Below are positions 10,001-16,681 of a stretch of DNA of 64,000 bases, one piece after another; the first letter of the stretch is position 1, and every line of letters starts with the position of its first letter. Made by a program: the position numbers and the translations under genes. The notes beneath the pieces are model-generated. The model did no database searches, was not told the DNA's origin, and saw only the letters and a program-made list of their open reading frames with translations. The stretch lies in assembly GCF_900009145.1 (NCBI RefSeq), contig NZ_LN889796.1, positions 6,204 through 70,203 of the forward strand, given 5' to 3'. This DNA comes from Planktothrix tepida PCC 9214 (GTDB lineage Bacteria > Cyanobacteriota > Cyanobacteriia > Cyanobacteriales > Microcoleaceae).

Positions 10001-10344
10001 TTAAAAGATTAGGGTGTTCTTTTGCCCTGGATGACTTTGGCAGTGGAATGTCTTCTTTTTCTTATCTAAAAACCCTGCCCATTGATTATTTAAAAATTGA
10101 TGGGGGTTTTGTGAAAGATATTTTAACTGACCCCGTTGCCCGTGAAATTGTTGAAGCTATTCATCGTATTGGTCATGTGATGAAGATTAAAACGATTGCA
10201 GAATTTGTAGAAAACGATGCTATTTTAACAGAACTCAAAAAAATAGGCATTGACTATGTTCAAGGGTTTGGAATTGGCAAACCTCAACCCTTTATTCTTC
10301 CGGTTATTAAAAGCGGAGGCGAGACAAACCCGAATAAACATTAA
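7060..10344 (+). CDS. Cyanobacterial phytochrome with PAS-GGDEF-EAL output
   Basis: A 1094-residue red/far-red photoreceptor with a cyclic-di-GMP output. Domains in order: PAS_2 (about 17-125), GAF (140-320), PHY (330-510, with the tongue motifs WFRPEV and PRQSFELW), PAS (525-645), GGDEF (650-815) and EAL (830-1085). The bilin-binding Cys is C257 in SPCHLEYL, the Cph1 type; there is no N-terminal Cys of the biliverdin type, so phycocyanobilin is expected. GGDEF is intact (731-735). The EAL signature reads EVL (E863) and DDFGSG is present (D991, D992), so both synthase and phosphodiesterase activities are possible. It likely tunes c-di-GMP to light. Its 3' end overlaps fdhD tail to tail by 38 bases. 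Confidence 0.92.
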   Translation: MQQEEASILNQDFVALEEEFINTPGRIQPHGLLLTLQEPDLKILQVSRNALRLFGVSVSAFLNRPLSHFLNKLQFFQIQDCLISNNFQYYNPIHLIFHIKNKRIICDGILHRYQDIVILELELNQDENVTFINFYHLVRSSVCKIQSATNFKDLSLFLAQEIRKISEFDRVMVYQFDQEKNGVVIAEDKRQDLESFLGLHYPHLDIPEFARDLYQRNWLRLLVDINHQPVDIVPPIHPLTQKPLDLSFSVLRSVSPCHLEYLRNMGVQATLCISLIKKESLWGLIACHHYSPRYVSYTIRKACEFLGQVMAVELPYKEISEDYLYYREKLKLVRKNLLNAPALETSFIQSLAQDQINLLNLVKAQGAMIRFGEDVMLVGKTPPLAEVQKLIEWLSQYCHQEIFYTDCLPKLYPQAESYKDLISGIMAISLSPNQSEYHLIWFRPEVIQTVNWAGNPQDSIEIEQQGLRRLTPRQSFELWKETVKLKSLPWKPVEIETAQELRNSLMLAALESSEHQLRQSKELAQVTLQSIGDAVITTNSQGQIESLNPVAEELTGWSVLEAKGLPLNDVFKILDGKTHLFSENPVEKVLKEGCIFDFSDNVILRGKDGKERSIDNSAAPIRSRDGTIIGAVLVFRDVTQERELANRLSWQACHDSLTGLINRSEFEKQVTKTLKLVRESPHHHAICYLDLDQFKIVNDTCGHLAGDELLRQLSCLLQNQVTERDTLARLGGDEFGLLLNYYSLDEAQKKAVDLCNVVRDFRFAWDEKVFSIGVSIGLVQITDKTHDLATVLSAADAACYAAKNQGRNRVHLYHADDQELIQQRREIRWAARIPQALEENRFCLYYQPIMDINPATKPHKHGEVLLRLRDTSGQLISPMAFIPAAERYDLMKSIDRWVIRTVFQHLEQHYLSIHLSENLAEIQEFYAINLSGASLNNDEFIEFLYDQFAQYKVPPQVVCFEITETLAIANLKKAVQLIQSFKRLGCSFALDDFGSGMSSFSYLKTLPIDYLKIDGGFVKDILTDPVAREIVEAIHRIGHVMKIKTIAEFVENDAILTELKKIGIDYVQGFGIGKPQPFILPVIKSGGETNPNKH

Positions 10345-11140
10345 ATCGTTGACCGCGTAAAAATCCAATCAGAGTAAGATTAAACGCCTGGGCTAAACTC
10401 ACCGCTAAACTACTGGGTGCAGAAACCGCACAAATGATGGGAATTTTTGCCATCAAACACTTTTGAATAATTTCAAAGCTGGTGCGTCCACTCACCATTA
10501 TCATTCCTTGATTTAGAGGTAATTCATCCGCTAAAAAAGCTGACCCAATTAACTTATCTAAAGCATTATGACGTCCGACATCTTCGCGTAATTTTAATAA
10601 ATTCCCCTCTGGATTAAATAACGCCGCAGCGTGTAACCCCCCGGTTTTATGAAACACACTCTGCGCCTGGTTTAATTGTTCGGGTAAATTATAGATAATA
10701 TTAGCCGTAACGTGCCAATCTTCTGTTAAAATCGGACAACCTTTTTGCTCTAAAGATTCAATACTTGCTTTCCCACAAACTCCGCAGGAACTATTTGTAA
10801 AAAAATGACGTTCTAAGGATTTAAAATCAAGGTTTAATTCGGGTTTTAGGGCGACATTAACAATATTTTGTTGTTGTTCTCCATCAATATTAGGGTCAAC
10901 GCAATAACTCATTTTGACAATATCAGATTTATTTTTAATCATTCCTTCACTATACAAAAATCCAGCCACTAATTCAAAATCAGCCCCAGGGGTTCGCATC
11001 GTCACTGCCAGGGTTTTGTTAGTCGGAGATAAGCGAATTTCTAAGGGTTCTTCCGTTGCTAATTCATCAAAACGAGAACGTTCTTTTCCCTCAAAAACTA
11101 CCCAAATTTTTGCTTTTATTTTACTATTACCTGTATTCAT
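10307..11140 (-). CDS. fdhD: FdhD, sulfurtransferase for formate dehydrogenase-type molybdoenzymes
   Basis: A 277-residue FdhD. In the family this protein transfers sulfur from a cysteine desulfurase (IscS) to the molybdenum cofactor before insertion into formate dehydrogenase. The essential cysteine loop SSCGVCGK (C119, C122) is present, as are PGADFELVAGF, REDVGRHNALDK and VSGRTSFE. It lies 209 bases downstream of the YdeP-like molybdoenzyme gene on the same strand, which points to that enzyme as its client. Its last 38 bases overlap the end of the convergent phytochrome gene. Confidence 0.93.
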   Translation of the reverse strand: MNTGNSKIKAKIWVVFEGKERSRFDELATEEPLEIRLSPTNKTLAVTMRTPGADFELVAGFLYSEGMIKNKSDIVKMSYCVDPNIDGEQQQNIVNVALKPELNLDFKSLERHFFTNSSCGVCGKASIESLEQKGCPILTEDWHVTANIIYNLPEQLNQAQSVFHKTGGLHAAALFNPEGNLLKLREDVGRHNALDKLIGSAFLADELPLNQGMIMVSGRTSFEIIQKCLMAKIPIICAVSAPSSLAVSLAQAFNLTLIGFLRGQRFNVYSGLSRLRF

Positions 11141-11290
11141 AATTCCTAACTTAAAAACCCGGTTCTTTTTCCTTATATTGTAACTTTAGACCCAGGTTTA
11201 ACCCTAGAAACCTAGTTTCTAAATTACCTATCTCTGTAGAATTTGTAAAACAGTCCTGTAGGGTTTGGGTAATCCAACCCAGGTGCCTAG

Positions 11291-11316
11291 AGGGTTTGAA
11301 AACCAAACCCCTACAA
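11291..11316. repeat. Small palindromic repeat, copy 1
   Basis: An imperfect palindrome, GGGTTTG-rich left arm and CAAACCC right arm, ending in CCCCTACAA. A related element ending in the same CCCCTACAA lies at 13621-13644, so the YdeP-like gene is bracketed by two copies in the same orientation. Confidence 0.5.
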
Positions 11317-11349
11317 TAAAATATTACAACATCGGCACAAATTTCAACA

Positions 11350-13587
11350 TCATATTTTTTCCAGTTTAACAACAGCATTATAATCAGGAACCCCTTCAGT
11401 AGACCGTTTATCTTTATCCAATAAAATGTTTCCTTCTGGCCAATGAACTTGTAAATTTTTAGGAGTCATAGGGGCAATATAAATCCGTCCTTGATAATCT
11501 CCATAATCATTGATTAACCTGACTTTATCTCCATTATTTAAACCCAACTGTTCTGCATCAATAGGGTTGATTAATATTGCTTCTCGCATCGCCCCAGTAA
11601 TAGCATCTTTGCTTTCCTGTACCATACTATTAAACTGTTTTCCCCGTCTTGTTGCTACGAAGAAATGCCCCTCTGGTAAGGTTTCAAGGGTTGGAGATAA
11701 GGAACAAAAATGAGCTTTTCCATTGGCTGTTGGAAACTGCCAACCAAAACATAAATGTGTTCCCCCATATTGAAATTGATCTCCCGCTTCTTTTAAATGT
11801 TGAATACTTGCATATTGCGGTACAACTTTGGCAATTTCTTGACGCATTTCGGCGGTGGTTTCAAAGGTTAATTGTTCGGTTAATTCAGGACGAACTCGCC
11901 GCGCTAACTCCATAAAAACTTGCCATTCTGGACGCGCTTCTCCTATCCTTGGCCCCGGAATTTCAGGACTAAAAATCACCCGTCGTTCTGTTGTGGTTTC
12001 CGTCACTCCTCCGGGTACTTCATAACGAGTTGTAGCAGGTAATATTAATACCGTTTCTCCCGGTTCTATTAACATTTGATGAGAACAAATAATATCCGCA
12101 TGAACCCGCAAGGGAACCGTTTTTAAAGCGGTTTCCACAAAGTCAGGGTCTGGCATGACTTCTAAAAAATTCCCCCCAACAGAAAATAGAACATCTAGGT
12201 TATTTTCTGAAGCAGCTTGAATCATTTCTGCGGTCATTAAACCCGGTGTTTCAGGAACAGTAAACCCCCATAAATTTGAAAGTTCTGCTGCATTTTCAGG
12301 GTTAATTTTTCGCCCCCCTGGAAATACCGTTGCATAACATCCCATTTCCGCCCCCCCTTGTACCCCAGAATGTCCGCGAATGGGCATTAAACCACAGCCT
12401 TCTCGTCCCACAAATCCTTTCGTTAAGGCTAAATTAATAATGGCTTTCACATTATCTTCCCCGCATTCATGTTGAGTAATACCCATACTCCAGACAAATA
12501 CCGCTTTTTCTGCTTCATGAACCATTTGAGCAAACCGGTACATTTCCTCACGGTTTGTACCCGAAACTTGCTCTAAAAATTCCCAAGATTGTTGGTCTAA
12601 ATTCGCTTTTAAAGTATCAAAATCTGTGGTATAATTTTTAATGAAATTATTATCAACCCAATTCTGTTCAATTAAATGTTTAATCACCCCATTAATAAAG
12701 GCTAAATCCCCATTCAAATTAACTAGAAAGAAATCTTCAGCAAATTTAGTCCCAAATAACGCACTTTCAGGAATTGATGGAACCCAATATCGTTCCATTC
12801 CCGGTTCTCGATAGGTATTAATCACAACAATGCGAGTTCCGGCTTTTTTTGCCCAGTGTAAATATTTAACCGTAACGGGTTGATTATTGGCAACATTAGA
12901 GCCAAAAAAGACTAATAAATCCGTTCCTATCCAATCTTTATAGGAACAAGTGGTCGCCCCGACTCCTAATGTTGATTTTAAGGCTCCCGTGCTCGGAGAA
13001 TGGCAAATTCTCGCCGCATTATCAATATTATTACTTCCTATCGCCCGGACTGCTTTTTGAGTCGCATAATAGGTTTCATTCACCGTCCCCCGACTGGTAA
13101 TATAAAACCCTAATTTCTGCGGAGAAGTGGCTTTAATTTTTGTGGCGATTAAATCTAACGCTTCATCCCAACTAATTCTTCTAAACCCTTTATCCCCTTT
13201 ATCTCGTCGCATAGGATAGGGAACTCGCCCTAATTCTCGTAATTCTGCACTACTTTTTTGTTTTAATTCCGCTACATTTTCTAATAGTTTAGGATCAAAT
13301 GCAGCCATCGTATTTAACCGCAATAACCGCAGACGAACATTACACAAATGTAACCCGTCTAACGTCCAATCTTTCATCCCGGTGGTTCCCAGGGAACAGC
13401 CATCACAAACCCCGTTATTTAAGATATCCCAAGTATATGAAAATTGATCTTTATTCACCCAAGCTGCGCGAAATACTTCCCAATAATTATTCGGATATTG
13501 TTCTCCTAAACCAAAAGGTTTCCAACTCGCCCAATATTCCGGGTTCCATAATTTGTTGGGTTTTCGCAACATTCCTTTATTCCTCAA
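11350..13587 (-). CDS. FdhF/YdeP-family molybdopterin oxidoreductase
   Basis: A 745-residue molybdopterin-dependent oxidoreductase, single-subunit FdhF/YdeP type. It has cysteines C61, C64 and C82 near the N-terminus (CDGCS, HLCNVRL), and C195 in ARICHSPS at the position of the active-site Sec/Cys of formate dehydrogenase. The C-terminal molybdopterin dinucleotide-binding domain starts near residue 640 (VATRRGKQFNSMVQ, NPIDAEQLGLNNGDKVRL). The true substrate of the family is not settled. FdhD lies just downstream. No electron-transfer subunit is encoded nearby. Confidence 0.88.
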   Translation of the reverse strand: MRNKGMLRKPNKLWNPEYWASWKPFGLGEQYPNNYWEVFRAAWVNKDQFSYTWDILNNGVCDGCSLGTTGMKDWTLDGLHLCNVRLRLLRLNTMAAFDPKLLENVAELKQKSSAELRELGRVPYPMRRDKGDKGFRRISWDEALDLIATKIKATSPQKLGFYITSRGTVNETYYATQKAVRAIGSNNIDNAARICHSPSTGALKSTLGVGATTCSYKDWIGTDLLVFFGSNVANNQPVTVKYLHWAKKAGTRIVVINTYREPGMERYWVPSIPESALFGTKFAEDFFLVNLNGDLAFINGVIKHLIEQNWVDNNFIKNYTTDFDTLKANLDQQSWEFLEQVSGTNREEMYRFAQMVHEAEKAVFVWSMGITQHECGEDNVKAIINLALTKGFVGREGCGLMPIRGHSGVQGGAEMGCYATVFPGGRKINPENAAELSNLWGFTVPETPGLMTAEMIQAASENNLDVLFSVGGNFLEVMPDPDFVETALKTVPLRVHADIICSHQMLIEPGETVLILPATTRYEVPGGVTETTTERRVIFSPEIPGPRIGEARPEWQVFMELARRVRPELTEQLTFETTAEMRQEIAKVVPQYASIQHLKEAGDQFQYGGTHLCFGWQFPTANGKAHFCSLSPTLETLPEGHFFVATRRGKQFNSMVQESKDAITGAMREAILINPIDAEQLGLNNGDKVRLINDYGDYQGRIYIAPMTPKNLQVHWPEGNILLDKDKRSTEGVPDYNAVVKLEKI

Positions 13588-13620
13588 TTGCGATGGATAT
13601 CATTAATTTTATCCTAAAAA

Positions 13621-13644
13621 GGGTGAGAAAACCCACCCCTACAA
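13621..13644. repeat. Small palindromic repeat, copy 2
   Basis: GGGTGAG, AAAA, CCCACCC followed by CTACAA, related to the element at 11291-11316 and in the same orientation. It sits between the YdeP-like gene and the CsbD gene. Confidence 0.5.
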
Positions 13645-13650
13645 TGAATT

Positions 13651-13839
13651 TTAAAGATCTCGTGAAGCTTGATTCACTTTTTCTTTAATATTTTCAACCG
13701 AATGTTGAAATTGAGCTTCAGCTTGTTTTGCTTTTCCTTCGGCTTTATCTTGAGGATCACCCGTAATTTCACCGATGGCTTCCTGTGCTTTCCCTTCTAT
13801 ATTTTTAGCCGTTGCGTCCATTCTTTCTTTCATACCCAT
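13651..13839 (-). CDS. CsbD family stress protein
   Basis: A 62-residue hydrophilic protein of the CsbD family: MKERMDATAKNIEGKAQEAI, then GEITGDPQDKAEGKAKQAEA. Family members are induced by general stress in many bacteria; the molecular role is unknown. The protein is predicted to be a pair of helices without membrane segments. The RNA reads AAGGAAGG-like bases just before the ATG, a good ribosome binding site. Confidence 0.88.
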   Translation of the reverse strand: MGMKERMDATAKNIEGKAQEAIGEITGDPQDKAEGKAKQAEAQFQHSVENIKEKVNQASRDL

Positions 13840-13979
13840 TTTGACCTTCCTTGTTGTTAAACAAAGTTTAATTTTTATAGTTATAATTGTAAAAAAATTA
13901 AAAAATATTAGCTTCTATCCCAAGATAGAAAACAGGGAACAGAACCATAAAAATAAGGAGTTATACTCAATAGGTTTAA

Positions 13980-14507
13980 CTATCTAGGTGCTTTACGCCA
14001 ACCATTTTTGATCGCCTCTGACTCTGTACAAAACCAGCGTTCTCCTTTTGATAAATCAATATCAGTTGATTCATAATCTTCCATACCTGGCAGATGATAG
14101 AATTTATTGCCTGTATTATAGGATATATTGCCTTTAATGTTACATCCGGGTTTGATAGTAGGTAGAATTATAGGAGGAGATTTGCTCAGACTACATTTTT
14201 GAATTAAAAGTAAAATTATAGCGACAATTCCTATCTTAGTAAAATTTTTGAATATACTCCCTTTGATGCGTTTATTCGAGTTTAATTCCTTTCGAGATTG
14301 AACACCTTGAATAGAAGCTTTACTCGCACTTACTTTTCCATTTGCTTCAGTTTTCTGCTCATACAAAATTATATCTCCAACTTTTGGGCGACGACTTGCA
14401 CCCTTCAACGCACTAATATGCAAAAAAACCTCTTTACTCCCATCATCGGGTTTAATAAAGCCAAAACCTCGGTCATCTTTCCAGGTGGTCAGTTGCCCTT
14501 TTTTCAT
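13980..14507 (-). CDS. Cold-shock-domain membrane protein with a cysteine-containing tail
   Basis: A 175-residue protein. Residues 1-67 are a cold-shock domain (KGQLTTWKDDRGFGFIKPDD with RNP1-like GFGFI, then EVFLHISAL), an RNA/ssDNA-binding fold. A single membrane helix follows (about 88-105, IGIVAIILLLIQ). The tail (about 120-175) carries CNIKGNIS, KFYHLPGMEDYES and GERWFCTESEAIKNGWRKAP, a motif also found at the end of secreted nuclease-like proteins in cyanobacteria. The membrane helix would leave the nucleic-acid-binding domain in the cytosol and the tail outside. Function unknown. Confidence 0.75.
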   Translation of the reverse strand: MKKGQLTTWKDDRGFGFIKPDDGSKEVFLHISALKGASRRPKVGDIILYEQKTEANGKVSASKASIQGVQSRKELNSNKRIKGSIFKNFTKIGIVAIILLLIQKCSLSKSPPIILPTIKPGCNIKGNISYNTGNKFYHLPGMEDYESTDIDLSKGERWFCTESEAIKNGWRKAPR

Positions 14508-14581
14508 AACAATTTTTATATCACAGTTTCATTGAGTATAATTATAATGTATTTTGCTTTTCCCTAAACTCCAAACCTGAA

Positions 14582-15973
14582 TTATTCTTGAGCATTTGCC
14601 TTTCTAAAGGTTTTAACAACAGATTTATAACCCTGAAATTCAGCTAACATTAAAGCGGTGTATCCGCCTTGATTTTTATCATTAATATTAGCTCCAAACT
14701 GAATTAATAATTTAACCGTTTCTTCATAACCCCGTGAAGCCGCCCACATTAACGCAGTTGAACCCGAATCATCCTTGATATTAACATCTGCTCCTCGATT
14801 TAAAAGTACCTTAACAATACTAATATCTCCCCGAATTGCTGCTTTCATTAAAGCTGTTTTTCCCTGGTCTGCACAACTATTAATATCAGCCCCAGACTCT
14901 AATAAAATCTCAATTAATTCAATATTTCCTCCTTGAATTGCAGCCGTTAATATTGTTTCTCCAAATACTTTGTAATTTAAAATATTAGGCAAATTTTCAA
15001 TATTTGCTTTTTTAACTAATAACTTAAAAATCCCAGGATAACCTTGCAATATTGACACCATCAGGGGAGTATCACCCAAACGATTTTTGACATCAACCCT
15101 AGCTTTGTGATTAAGTAATAATTCCACGATTTCTATATGACCTTCAACTACTGCTAAATTTAAGGCAGTTTCTCCATCCTGATCGCTTGCATGAACATCT
15201 GCACCTGCCTCTAATAATAATTCTGCGATCGCTAAATGACCTGCTGCCGCCGCCGCCATTAATGCCGTTCCTCCATCATTATTGCTGCGATTAATATCAG
15301 CATTTGCCCCCAATAATATTCGGACTAACTCAATATTTCCCCCATCTACCGCTAACATTAATGGGGTTTCTCCATCTCGGTTACAAACATTCACATCCAC
15401 CCCAGCAGCTAATAACATTTGTACCCCTTGAATGGCTTGCTGTTGTGTCGCTTGTAAAAGCACTAAACCCACATTGGGATCAGAATTTCCCGCCTTGAGC
15501 AAAGCCTCAATAATTGATAAATGCCCCTTAGACAAGGCTAATTTTAAAGCCGTATCTCGGTCTTGATCTTCAATCGTAACATCCGCCCCCGCCGTTAATA
15601 ATAAATCAACCATTTCTGTATCGCCCTTCAACGCCGCCACCATTAACGCCGTACTTCCATCTTCATTTTTGGCATTAATATTCGCTCCCCCTTGAATTAA
15701 CAAACGAGCCACATCTAATTGATGATGAGCCGCCGCCAACATTAAGGCTGTTATCCCATAACGTTTACTGGCATAATTAACCTCAGCCCCTCTATCCAGT
15801 AAGACCCGAACAATTTCCGTATATCCTTTCGTTGTTGCCAACATGAGGACGCTAATGCCCTCTTTATCCTTAACATTGGGATTCACACCCTTATAGAGTA
15901 AAGCACGGGTGTTAATCATATTCCCGGTTTTAACGGCATGAATCAATTGGCTGTTTTGTTTAGTTGCGCCCAT
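14582..15973 (-). CDS. Ankyrin-repeat protein (about 14 repeats)
   Basis: About 463 residues composed almost entirely of ankyrin repeats. Fourteen units of roughly 33 residues can be counted, most with the TALMLAAxxGHxxIVxLLLxxGAD pattern; unit 6 (around VGLVLLQATQQQAIQG) and unit 10 are the most degenerate. There is no signal peptide or second domain, so it is a cytosolic protein-binding scaffold with unknown partner. The ATG at 15973 (MGATKQNSQ) is chosen; the frame stays open to a TTG at 16039, which would add an unrelated 22 residues. Confidence 0.85.
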   Translation of the reverse strand: MGATKQNSQLIHAVKTGNMINTRALLYKGVNPNVKDKEGISVLMLATTKGYTEIVRVLLDRGAEVNYASKRYGITALMLAAAHHQLDVARLLIQGGANINAKNEDGSTALMVAALKGDTEMVDLLLTAGADVTIEDQDRDTALKLALSKGHLSIIEALLKAGNSDPNVGLVLLQATQQQAIQGVQMLLAAGVDVNVCNRDGETPLMLAVDGGNIELVRILLGANADINRSNNDGGTALMAAAAAGHLAIAELLLEAGADVHASDQDGETALNLAVVEGHIEIVELLLNHKARVDVKNRLGDTPLMVSILQGYPGIFKLLVKKANIENLPNILNYKVFGETILTAAIQGGNIELIEILLESGADINSCADQGKTALMKAAIRGDISIVKVLLNRGADVNIKDDSGSTALMWAASRGYEETVKLLIQFGANINDKNQGGYTALMLAEFQGYKSVVKTFRKANAQE

Positions 15974-16067
15974 GTTGGCTTTTGTGGAACAGGCATCATA
16001 CCTGTTAAGTGTGTTAAATAGGGTATCAGGGTCTAACAATTGCGATCAACAATTTACCTGAATCATT

Positions 16068-16384
16068 TTAGACGTTTTTTTGTCTGGATAAACTTAGATA
16101 TTTTTTAGTCGGCTTCTTTGAAATCCGACCACGGCTGGTGACAATCTCCGGCTTGCCGTCCTTGAGGAAATCCTCAATCGGGTAAATATACGATAGGAGC
16201 ATCGCTGAAAGTTTTAGGCCTAGCTCAAATTCCTTAAAAACTTTACGGTAGCTGTCAAATTCCGGTTGTAATAGGATGCTCTCTTGGTTTGTATCATTTG
16301 AGTAGCAAACTTTAGGTATATTGAGCTTGGGTCAATTTCTGTTTCCCCGTTTTTTAGGTAGTTGTACACTGGCGCATCTTGGTA
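16068..16384 (-). pseudogene. Decayed ORF remnant, unidentified
   Basis: The minus strand is open for 87 codons (16331 down to 16068) and ends with a lysine-rich tail, including SRGRISKKPTKKYLSL. Upstream of it, a second frame (to 16384) encodes protein-like sequence (PVYNYLKNGETEID), so a frameshift near 16318 is likely. No start codon or ribosome site fits. The basic C-terminus would suit a transposase remnant, but the family was not recognised. Confidence 0.4.
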
Positions 16385-16425
16385 CTAACACATAAGTACC
16401 AATAGGAATCAGTGTTTTTCCTATT
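16379..16425. repeat. Two adjacent 8-bp inverted repeats
   Basis: TTGGTACT (16379-16386) pairs with AGTACCAA (16395-16402) across 8 bases, and AATAGGAA (16401-16408) pairs with TTCCTATT (16418-16425) across 9 bases. The two share bases 16401-16402 and are therefore mutually exclusive at their junction. They lie 257 bases upstream of the DUF4347 gene and could be an operator, a terminator for the remnant, or an insertion-sequence end. Confidence 0.45.
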
Positions 16426-16645
16426 GACAATGTTTTTATAATTAATTAATATTTTTTTATTTAGGGTTAGTTCAGTGCTTTATCACCTTTCATCTGCTGA
16501 GATTGCTCTTTTAAATTTATGTTCCCATTGTCAGGCTTCTAAGACAACTTTGGTTTTGATGCTTTTAAATCGTCAAGTTCTTGCTCGTTCTTACCTCGTC
16601 ATGTAGAACGATTAATGTTAGAAACTGATTGGAAATTTCACCCCT

Positions 16646-16651
16646 TATAAT
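16646..16651 (+). promoter_or_regulatory. Candidate -10 element upstream of the DUF4347 gene
   Basis: A perfect TATAAT lies 31 bases before the ATG at 16682. No matching -35 is found at 16-18 bases, so it would need an activator or is fortuitous. Confidence 0.3.
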
Positions 16652-16681
16652 AGAATACGGGTTAAATTCCTATCGAAATAA

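Noticed and set aside
16379-16402. GTAC...GTAC palindrome as an NtcA site
   Set aside because: The NtcA consensus is GTA-N8-TAC; here the GTA and TAC are 12 bases apart.
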